Part shown: in pieces, positions 57,288-64,000 of the stretch
Layout of the letters: the number at the start of each line of letters is the position of its first letter
Numbering within the stretch: position 1 is the first letter of the stretch
Assembly (NCBI RefSeq): GCF_005696555.1
Contig: NZ_CP040005.1
Coordinates: forward strand, 744,001 to 808,000
DNA: 64,000 bases
Origin: Actinomyces sp. oral taxon 171 str. F0337
GTDB taxonomy: Bacteria > Actinomycetota > Actinomycetes > Actinomycetales > Actinomycetaceae
Reading direction: 5' to 3'
The notes under the pieces: generated by a model
Told to the model about the DNA's origin: nothing
The model's input: only the letters and a program-made list of their open reading frames with translations
Databases searched by the model: none
Translations under genes and position numbers: made by a program

Positions 57288-58195
57288 CGGTGATTCTCCT
57301 GGTGGACGATAACGAGGTGGGCGGCGACGGTCCACCCGACCGCGACCAGCGCGGCGAGTGCCGCCAGGGTCCACGGCTGGGACACGAGCGTCATGTCGCC
57401 GCCTTCCCGCATGGACTTGTAGGAGGCGACCGTGTCAATGGGGGTGGCGGCCGGAACGATGCCCCAGGGCAGCAGCCATGAGAACTTCCCGAGGTAGGCG
57501 TAGGGCAGGCTCTCGGCGATGAGGCCGCCGATGGCCGCCACCCCCAGGCCGATGCCCTGCTTGTCGAAGCAGGTGGACAGCGTCAGCTGGACCGCGGAGA
57601 TGGCCAGCGTGGAGCACGCCACCACCACAAGGGCGGGAGGCAGTGTGCGCCAGTAGGAGTCGGTGACGGTCAGCCCGATCGAGCCGGCCAGCACGCTGAG
57701 CAGCGCGAAGATGCTCGCCTCCATGCACAGGACCGTGAGGATCACGATGACCAGCTTGCCCCGGTAGCGGGTCAGGGGGCTCTGCCCCAGCGCCGTCATC
57801 AGCTGCCCCATGCGCTCCTCGGTGTCCACGGTGACGATGCGCGAGGCCAGGACCGCGGTGATGATGGGCATGAGGAAGGCGATGATCTGGATGAATTCAT
57901 TCAGGGCGAGAGTGGCGTGGCGTGCCTCAGCCGGGCCGCTCGCCCGATGAATGATGAGCAGGCTGCTCCATGCCAGGCACACGGCGGTGGCGCTGGCGGC
58001 GATGAGCCAGTAGCGCTTGCGGCGCAGCTTGCCCAGCTCGAGGGCCAAGGTGGTCCGCGCGCTGCGGAGCGCAGAGACGGGGAGCTCGAGCGGTGCTGCT
58101 GGTTGCGTCGGGGGCTGTGTCAGGTGCTGTGTCGGTGGTGCCGGCTGCGCGGCCACGGTGGTCGCCGGGCCCACTGTGCTCACGGGGGTGCTCAT
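57284..58195 (-). CDS. ABC-2 permease, first subunit
   Basis: 303 residues. The first 45 residues are Pro/Ala/Thr-rich (not membrane), then six helices. VTVDTEERMGQLMTALGQSPLTRYRGKLV is the amphipathic block typical of the family, equivalent to one in the second permease. It presumably forms a heterodimer with that permease. The start overlaps the ATPase stop by 4 bp. Confidence 0.87.
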   Translation of the reverse strand: MSTPVSTVGPATTVAAQPAPPTQHLTQPPTQPAAPLELPVSALRSARTTLALELGKLRRKRYWLIAASATAVCLAWSSLLIIHRASGPAEARHATLALNEFIQIIAFLMPIITAVLASRIVTVDTEERMGQLMTALGQSPLTRYRGKLVIVILTVLCMEASIFALLSVLAGSIGLTVTDSYWRTLPPALVVVACSTLAISAVQLTLSTCFDKQGIGLGVAAIGGLIAESLPYAYLGKFSWLLPWGIVPAATPIDTVASYKSMREGGDMTLVSQPWTLAALAALVAVGWTVAAHLVIVHQENHR

Positions 58196-59316
58196 CGGTT
58201 GACCTCCTGAGAGGCGAGGGGCGGCTGGGGGGCCAGGACCGGCTCGGTCAGCTCCAGGAAGGCCTGCTCGAGAGTCTTGCGTACGGTCTGGACCCGGTAG
58301 ACGGTCGTTCCGGAGGAGACGATGCGGGTGATGAGCTCGCCGACGACGTCGTCGGGCATCATGGGGGTGCGCACGGCACCGTCCCGCACCTCGTGGGTCA
58401 CCCCCAGGGAGGTCAGGAGCGCGGCGACGGCCGCGGGCTCGGAGACGAGTAGCTCGATGACCCCGTCGTCGCGCAGTCCGGCCAGGGTGCCCTGGTAGCG
58501 CAGGCGTCCGGCGCAGATGATGCCGACGGTGTCGGCCATCTGCTCGATCTCGGACAGAATGTGGGAGGAGACGATGATCGTCACGCCCTCCTGACGGGCC
58601 AGGGTGACGATGAGCTGGCGGATCTCGGCCACCCCGGCGGGGTCGAGACCGTTGGTCGGCTCGTCCAGGAGCATGAGGGCCGGGTTCGACAGCAGCGCCA
58701 TGGCCAGTCCCAGGCGCTGCTTCATGCCCATGGAGTAGTGCTTGACCTGCTTGTTCTCCTGGCCGACGAGGTTGACGGTGGCCAGGGCGTGCTGGACGCG
58801 GTTGGAGGCCAGCCCCAGGTAGGAGGCCACCATGGCCAGGTTCTCCTTGCCGGTCAGGCTCGGGTAGTAGGAGGGACCCTCGATGAGGGAGCCGATGGTT
58901 CCCGGCGACAGGGGGTGGCGCTGGCTGACCGGGCGTCCCAGGACACTCATGCGGCCCGACGTTGGCCGGGTCAGTCCTAGCAGGAGCTTCATCGTGGTGG
59001 ACTTGCCGGCTCCGTTGGGGCCCAGGAAGCCGTAGATGCCGCCGGAGGGCACGGACAGGTTCAAGCCGTCGACGGCGTTGACGCCGTTGTAGGTGCGGGT
59101 CAGTCCCTCGGTGGTTACCACGAGTCCCTCGGAGGGGGAGGAGGCGGCTGGGGCGGGCACGGCGCCGGGGGAGGCCGTGGCTGGAATGAAGGGCGCGGTC
59201 GGTTGCGGAGCCGGTGCGAGGGCCGGCGCGCTCCCGCTGAAGTCCGCGGTCTGGTGCAGGGGCGTTGTTGGAGGGGCGGGGGGTCTTGGTGTGCTGGTGA
59301 CAGGTGCGTTGCTCAT
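58192..59316 (-). CDS. ABC ATPase of the two-permease transporter (lantibiotic-protection type)
   Basis: 374 residues. A Pro/Ala-rich N-terminus of about 63 residues is unusual for an ATPase and resembles the N-termini of the two permeases of this operon. The nucleotide domain has GPNGAGKST from 99, SMGMKQRLGLAMALL and LMLLDEPTNGLDP, with the YGFLGPN start. The SMGMKQR form of the signature and the 'Bacitracin/lantibiotic ATPase' order with two permeases, kinase and regulator suggest self-protection or detoxification against a peptide antibiotic; this is inferred. Start ATG 59316. Confidence 0.88.
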   Translation of the reverse strand: MSNAPVTSTPRPPAPPTTPLHQTADFSGSAPALAPAPQPTAPFIPATASPGAVPAPAASSPSEGLVVTTEGLTRTYNGVNAVDGLNLSVPSGGIYGFLGPNGAGKSTTMKLLLGLTRPTSGRMSVLGRPVSQRHPLSPGTIGSLIEGPSYYPSLTGKENLAMVASYLGLASNRVQHALATVNLVGQENKQVKHYSMGMKQRLGLAMALLSNPALMLLDEPTNGLDPAGVAEIRQLIVTLARQEGVTIIVSSHILSEIEQMADTVGIICAGRLRYQGTLAGLRDDGVIELLVSEPAAVAALLTSLGVTHEVRDGAVRTPMMPDDVVGELITRIVSSGTTVYRVQTVRKTLEQAFLELTEPVLAPQPPLASQEVNR

Positions 59317-59389
59317 GACTCCATGGAAGCCTCCGGGAGGAGGCACGCGCACCGCTGACGGCCTGTTTGTCACCCCTGGGGGACGACGA

Positions 59390-59429
59390 CGGTGCCGCAG
59401 CCACCCCTGGTGGGGCGGCTGCGGCACCG
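59390..59429 (-). terminator. Terminator between the ackA and ABC operon regions
   Basis: A 13-bp perfect stem (59390-59402 with 59417-59429) with a second small CCCC/GGGG stem in its loop. It lies downstream of ackA and upstream of the ABC operon, both on the minus strand, so it should end ackA transcription. Confidence 0.8.
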
Positions 59430-59490
59430 CGTGATTGTCCTGGCCCTGCAGTGCTGGGCGTCAGATTCTTGTGCGCGCTCTAGGAGCGGC

Positions 59491-60675
59491 TCAGATGAGG
59501 GTGAGTGCCTGTCGGGCGATAGCGAGCTCCTCGTTGGTGGGCACCACGAGCACGGTGACCTTCGAGTCCGGCGTGGAGATGACCCGCGGCTCGTCGGAGC
59601 GGGTCTCGTTGACCTCCTGGTCGATCGTGACGCCCATGAAGCCCAGGCGCTCGCCGAGCTCGCGGCGCAGGTTCGCGTCGTTCTCGCCGATACCGGCGGT
59701 GAAGGTCAGGGCGTCCAGGCCGCCCATGACGGCGGTGTAGGCGCCCACGTACTTCACGAGGCGGTGCAGGTAGATGTCCATGGCCTCGCGGGCCTCCTGC
59801 TCACCGGCGCCGATGCGCTTCCACACCTCGCGCATGTCGTTGTCCCCGGCCAGGCCCTTCATACCCGAGCCACGGTTGAACAGGTGGTCGATCTCGTCGA
59901 TCGACATGCCGGCCACCCGCGCCAGGTGGAAGACGGCGGCCGGGTCGATGTCACCGGTGCGCCCACCCATGACCAGGCCCTCCAGCGGGGTCAGGCCCAT
60001 GGATGTGTCCACGGCGTGCCCGGCCACGACCGCCGAGGCCGAGGCCCCGTTGCCCAGGTGCAGGACGACCTGCTTGAGGTCGTCGCGCCCCAGGAGCTCC
60101 GAGACCGCCCCGGAGACGAACTGGTGGCTGGTGCCGTGAGCCCCGTAGCGGCGGATGGAGTAGGTGTCGGCGACCTCGCGATCCAGGGCGTAGCGGGCGG
60201 CCTCCTCAGGGAGGTCCTGGAAGAAGGCGGTGTCGAAGACGGCCACGTGCGGCACGTCGGACAGGAGCCGGCGCCCCACCTCGATGCCCTTGAGGTGGGC
60301 GGGGTTGTGCAGCGGGCCCAGCGGCACGAGCTGCTCGATACGGGCCACGACGTCGTCGTCGATGAGGGCCGGGCCGGAGAAGTAGCGTCCTCCCTGGACG
60401 ACCCGGTGGCCCACGGCCACGATGTGGGCGTCGGCCAGGGAGGGGCCCTGCTCCTCGAACAGGCGCAGCACCTCGGACAGGCCGAAGCCGTGGTCGGGGA
60501 CCGGCTCGGTGATCTCGGTGCGCTCCTCGCCGTGCTTGTGGGTGATGGCGCCGGTCTCCTCGCCGATGCGCTCCACCAGGCCGGAGGCGAGCGAGGCGCC
60601 CGAGTCGGGGTCGACCAGCTGGTACTTGATGGAGGAGGAGCCGGAGTTGATAACGAGGACGGTGCGCTGAGTCAC
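59491..60675 (-). CDS. ackA: Acetate kinase
   Basis: Interconverts acetyl phosphate and acetate with ATP. 394 residues, normal length. INSGSSSIKYQL at the N-terminus, GHRVVQGGR, FDTAFFQDLP, HLGNGASASAV, DTSMGLTPLEGLVMGGRTGDIDP and FTAGIGEN are ASKHA acetokinase blocks. Start GTG 60675 with AAAGG upstream. It follows pta with a 117-base gap. Confidence 0.97.
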   Translation of the reverse strand: MTQRTVLVINSGSSSIKYQLVDPDSGASLASGLVERIGEETGAITHKHGEERTEITEPVPDHGFGLSEVLRLFEEQGPSLADAHIVAVGHRVVQGGRYFSGPALIDDDVVARIEQLVPLGPLHNPAHLKGIEVGRRLLSDVPHVAVFDTAFFQDLPEEAARYALDREVADTYSIRRYGAHGTSHQFVSGAVSELLGRDDLKQVVLHLGNGASASAVVAGHAVDTSMGLTPLEGLVMGGRTGDIDPAAVFHLARVAGMSIDEIDHLFNRGSGMKGLAGDNDMREVWKRIGAGEQEAREAMDIYLHRLVKYVGAYTAVMGGLDALTFTAGIGENDANLRRELGERLGFMGVTIDQEVNETRSDEPRVISTPDSKVTVLVVPTNEELAIARQALTLI

Positions 60676-60792
60676 GGGGTGCCTTTCAAGAACGGTCGGG
60701 GATGAACGCGGGGATGACTGGATGACTGATGAGGGTCCCGGGTGAGCCTCAGCGGCGTGGGACCGGTGCCCGGCCCCACGTCGCTGAAGGGC

Positions 60793-62847
60793 TCAGCCCT
60801 GGGCCTGGACGGCGGTGATGGCGACGGTGTTGATGATGTCCTCCACCAGGGCGCCGCGCGAGAGGTCGTTGACCGGTTTGTTGAGACCCTGAAGGACCGG
60901 GCCGATGGCGATGGCGCCCGAGGAGCGCTGGACCGCCTTGTAGCCGATGTTGCCGCTGGACAGGTCCGGGAAGATGAAGACGTTGGCCCGCCCGGCCACG
61001 AGCGAGTCCGGGGCCTTCTTGGCGGCCACGGTCGGGTCGATGGCGGCGTCGTACTGGATGGGGCCCTCGACGGCGAGGTCGGGTTCCTTGGCCCGTACCA
61101 GCTCGGTGGCCTCACGGACCTTGTCCACGTCCGCGCCCTTACCGGAGGTCCCGGTGGAGAAGGACAGCATCGCCACGCGCGGCTCGACGCCGAACTGGCG
61201 GGCCGTGGCGGCCGAGGAGATGGCGATGTCGGCCAGCTCGGCGGCGTTGGGCTCGGGGTTGACGGCGCAGTCGCCGTAGACGAGCACCCGGTCCTGCAGG
61301 AGCATGAGGAAGACCGAGGAGACGATCGAGGTCCCCGGCTTGGTCTTGATGATCTGGAAGGAGGGGACGATCGTGTGAGCGGTGGTGTGGGCGGCGCCCG
61401 AGACCATGCCGTCGGCGTCTCCCATGTGGACCATCATCGTGCCGAAGTAGGATACGTCCTGGACCTTCTCACGGGCCTGCTCCAGGGTGACGCCCTTCTT
61501 GGACCGCAGGCGGGCGAACTCCTCGGCGTACTTCTCCAGCAGCTCGGGGTCGTTCGTGGCGACGACCCGGGCGGCGGCGATGTCCAGGCCCAGCTCGGTG
61601 GCGCGGGCCCGCACCGTGGTCTCGTCGCCCAGCAGCACCAGGTCGGCGATCCCGCGGCGCAGGATGGCGTCGGCGGCCCGCAGGACCCGGTCGTCCTCCG
61701 GCTCGGGCAGGACGATCGTCCTGCGGTTGGCGCGCGAGCGCTCCACCAGCTCGGCCTGGAACATGATGGGGGTGACGACCTCGGAGGGCTCGACCTCCAG
61801 GGCCGACAGGAGGGCATCGACGTCGGCCTCCTGCTCGAAGGTGGTCACGGCGACGTCGATCTTGCGCTCCGAGCCGTGGGCGAGCAGGCCCTGCAGGGAG
61901 CCGGCCGCGGAGGCGGCGGTGAAGGTGTCCAGCGGGGAGGTGATGACCGGGATGTTGACGTCCAGCCCCTCCAGGAGGCGCAGCGCGTGGGGAGCCACCT
62001 CGAAGCCGCCGTTGAGGATGAGGCCGGACAGGATCGGGAAGCTCGAGGAGGCCTGGGCCGCCATGAGGGAGATGAGCATGGCGGAGCGGTCGGCCGGAAC
62101 GATGGCGAGCTGGCCCGCGGTCAGGCGCTCCAGGACGTGGGCGACGTCCATGGCGCACACGAGGACGGACTCGGCCTCGCGGTCGAGCAGCGTCTCGTCG
62201 CCGGCGATGAGAGTGCCCTCGACGGCGTCGAGCACCTCGCGCACCACCGGAGCCGCCAGCAGCGGCACCTCGGGCAGCGTGGTGGAGGTGATGCCCTCGA
62301 TGGCGGTCAGTGCCTCGCCGACGGCCTGGCGGGTCTCGGGAAGGCACTTGTTGGCCACGACCGCGACGGTGCGGGCGTGGTTGTCGGCGATCTCGGCCAT
62401 GGAGACCTCCACGGAGGCGACGACGTCCTCCACGTCGTGCTGTCCGGAGACCACCAGCAGCACGGGGACGCCGATGTTGGCCGCCACCCGGGCGTTGAGG
62501 GCCAGCTCGGGGTTGCCGGCGACGTCGGTGAAGTCCGAGCCGTCGATGATGACGACGTCGTGCTCGCGCGCCAGGGCCCGGTAGGCGTCGACGATACGTG
62601 CCAGGGCCTCCTCGGGGTCGGCGTGGAACTCGTCCCAGGTCGCGCCGACGCACTGCTCTGCGGGCGTGGTGGAGCCGGCACGGTTCAGCAGGAGGCTGAG
62701 GAAGGCATCGCCCTCACGGCTCTCCACGAAGGGGCGGAAGACGCCGACCTTGGCAACCACCTTGGTCAGGCAGGAGACCAGCCCGAGGGCCACCGTTGAC
62801 TTCCCGGTTCCGGCGTTGGGTGAGGCGATGTAGATACTGCGCGCCAC
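60793..62847 (-). CDS. pta: Phosphate acetyltransferase (long form)
   Basis: Makes acetyl phosphate from acetyl-CoA. 684 residues: an N-terminal P-loop domain (SPNAGTGKSTVALG from residue 9; BioD/CobB-like, regulatory), a DRTGG domain at about 210-330, and the catalytic PTA domain from about 350 (LPEPEDDRVLRAA, MVHMGDADGMVSGAAHTTA, LSSGNIGYKAVQR). Start GTG 62847 with AAGGA. With ackA it forms the acetate overflow and ATP-yielding route. Confidence 0.96.
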   Translation of the reverse strand: MARSIYIASPNAGTGKSTVALGLVSCLTKVVAKVGVFRPFVESREGDAFLSLLLNRAGSTTPAEQCVGATWDEFHADPEEALARIVDAYRALAREHDVVIIDGSDFTDVAGNPELALNARVAANIGVPVLLVVSGQHDVEDVVASVEVSMAEIADNHARTVAVVANKCLPETRQAVGEALTAIEGITSTTLPEVPLLAAPVVREVLDAVEGTLIAGDETLLDREAESVLVCAMDVAHVLERLTAGQLAIVPADRSAMLISLMAAQASSSFPILSGLILNGGFEVAPHALRLLEGLDVNIPVITSPLDTFTAASAAGSLQGLLAHGSERKIDVAVTTFEQEADVDALLSALEVEPSEVVTPIMFQAELVERSRANRRTIVLPEPEDDRVLRAADAILRRGIADLVLLGDETTVRARATELGLDIAAARVVATNDPELLEKYAEEFARLRSKKGVTLEQAREKVQDVSYFGTMMVHMGDADGMVSGAAHTTAHTIVPSFQIIKTKPGTSIVSSVFLMLLQDRVLVYGDCAVNPEPNAAELADIAISSAATARQFGVEPRVAMLSFSTGTSGKGADVDKVREATELVRAKEPDLAVEGPIQYDAAIDPTVAAKKAPDSLVAGRANVFIFPDLSSGNIGYKAVQRSSGAIAIGPVLQGLNKPVNDLSRGALVEDIINTVAITAVQAQG

Positions 62848-63020
62848 GTTAGGTCCTTCTCGCGTTGTCTTGGAGTCAGGGGCGCCGGCTCATTCCGGTG
62901 CCGTACGGGTCCGATTGTGCCCCCACCTGCGGTTCATCTGCGACCAAAGGCCCGATCTCCGTCCGTCTTGTGATGTGGGAACGGGCACACACCAGGGGGT
63001 TGGTACAGGTGTCATAGGTG

Positions 63021-64000
63021 CTAACCCGCTCGAGCGGTCGGCTCGCGGGCGGGCGTGGAGGGGACCGTGGCCCGCCCGGTACCGGGGTCGACGTTCACTG
63101 CGACGCTGTTGTGGGACTGCCGAGAGGTGACCCGTTCTCCTTGCGAGACCCAGATCGTGTATGTCGACGACGGGTCGCCCGGTTCAGGGAGGAACAGGGC
63201 GACCGCCTGCCCGCCGCCTGCCTCCTGCGCCGCGGCGACAGCGCGATGCGGCCCGATGTCCTGGTCCTGGCCCGTGCTGGTCGGTTCCACCGGGGACTGG
63301 TACCCGGTCATCGAGACGGGGGACGCGGGCTGGGTGGGGCGGATGCTGAACACGCTGGCGTAATAGCCCCACAGGAACAGCAGGGGAAGGAGGACCAGGC
63401 CGGCCGCCTTGAAGAGATCGGTGTCCCGCGACAGGCGCTGGGTGCGCCAGTGGGAGGACAGTGCGGTGCGTCGATAGCGCTGCATCGGCCACCACGTGCG
63501 CAGCCCGCTGACTGTGAGGACTACCAGGACCACGCCCGAGGTGGCCACGACCAGGCCCCCGACGGTCAGGCCCCGGTGACTGCCCCACCATCCGGTGTGG
63601 GGGATCTCCTGGGACAGCCAGTGCACGTGGCCGGGACCCTGGCAGGACAGCAGGCAGCGGTGCAGGTTGTCCAGGGCGGCAACCCACTCCGGGATCGCCG
63701 ACGCCCTGCTGATCTCGTGCCCGGTGGAGGGGTCGACCGTGTAGGTGGCCCGCTCGGTCCTGACCTCGACGATGTCGGTGTCCCACGTCGCTGACAGGAC
63801 GGGCTCGTCGGGATGACCGTTCTGGACCGTCTCGACCGCCTGAGGCAGTGAGACCTGACCGGGGTCGGCGTCGTGGGTGTAGGCGGTCGGGTTCAACGAG
63901 CGCATGATCTCTCCCTGGTGCGGCAGGAGCACGCCGCTGAGAGTAATGATCAGCAGCCCCAGACCGACTGCCGCCGACAGCCAGCGGCGCACGAGCGCCA
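63021..64000 (-). CDS. PepSY-type membrane protein, 5' end beyond the window
   Basis: About 326 residues are visible and the frame is open to the window edge, so the N-terminus is probably missing. A hydrophobic segment near the left of the protein with LIITLSGVLLPHQGEI resembles the first helix of PepSY-associated membrane proteins (LxTGxLLxxH). The exported PepSY-like loop PSTGHEISRAS, a second helix (VVLVVLTVSGLRTWWPMQRYR) and a third (LVLLPLLFLWGYYASVFSI) follow. The usual C-terminal helix after the second PepSY region is not found before the stop at 63021, so the protein may be shortened. Iron-uptake or peptidase-regulation roles are typical of the family. Confidence 0.72.
   Translation of the reverse strand, partial: ALVRRWLSAAVGLGLLIITLSGVLLPHQGEIMRSLNPTAYTHDADPGQVSLPQAVETVQNGHPDEPVLSATWDTDIVEVRTERATYTVDPSTGHEISRASAIPEWVAALDNLHRCLLSCQGPGHVHWLSQEIPHTGWWGSHRGLTVGGLVVATSGVVLVVLTVSGLRTWWPMQRYRRTALSSHWRTQRLSRDTDLFKAAGLVLLPLLFLWGYYASVFSIRPTQPASPVSMTGYQSPVEPTSTGQDQDIGPHRAVAAAQEAGGGQAVALFLPEPGDPSSTYTIWVSQGERVTSRQSHNSVAVNVDPGTGRATVPSTPAREPTARAG

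Noticed and set aside
60742-62799. 685-codon frame antisense to pta
   Set aside because: Same cause; composition is repetitive Gly/Asp/Val and no domain is visible.

Overview
The window is high-GC chromosomal DNA from an actinobacterium, most likely an oral Actinomyces or a close relative. That placement is inferred from gene content and protein style: a WhiB regulator, a guaB/guaB3 pair, a three-subunit menaquinone-type succinate dehydrogenase, pta-ackA, groES behind a CIRCE box without groEL, and many genes whose start codon sits 6-8 nt after a TANNNT-like -10 box. No tRNA, rRNA or CRISPR array was seen.

Layout. 1-802: end of glmM. 1027-1871: a coupled pair of unknown small proteins. 1986-14731: an AfsR/SARP-like regulator gene, already frameshifted, split by a 9,556-bp IS21-type transposon (4440-13995) with imperfect 26-bp terminal inverted repeats and a 9-bp target duplication. 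The transposon carries istA (with an in-frame stop), istB and a copper-resistance cargo: Cu(I) P-type ATPase, multicopper oxidase, sensor kinase, response regulator and a Met/His-tailed membrane protein. A shared direct-repeat box lies upstream of each cargo transcript. 14748-16650: a Drr-type ABC exporter whose ATPase is frameshifted at a G6 tract. 16849-18302: a candidate three-gene toxin-antitoxin-chaperone (TAC) module. 18303-18991: a gene-free convergent gap with a 121-bp MITE-like element.

18992-35961 is core metabolism: coaA, glmS, acpS, nnr, alr, tsaE, an unknown membrane-anchored protein, tsaB, rimI, sdhCAB, a HAD hydrolase, tag and tsaD. 35926-40620: a TetR regulator divergent from a fused ABC-ABC transporter. 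40646-44219: a glutamate-cysteine-ligase-like enzyme, a THUMP-like methyltransferase and a SanA/YdcF protein. 44469-49429: groES, whiB, guaB, an exonuclease and guaB3, whose expected catalytic cysteine is serine. 49599-54304: HPr, a GRP sugar porter, a sodium/solute symporter with a small partner, RNase H and a GtrA protein. 54323-59316: a five-gene ABC-2 transporter/two-component operon in which every junction overlaps by 4 bp. 59491-62847: pta-ackA. The window ends in a PepSY-type membrane protein.

How the genes work together: glmM, glmS, alr and acpS serve cell-wall and lipid precursor supply. tsaE, tsaB and tsaD make the t6A tRNA modification, with rimI beside tsaB. guaB and guaB3 belong to GMP synthesis. 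sdhCAB and pta-ackA handle succinate and acetate. The copper island detoxifies copper under its own two-component system.
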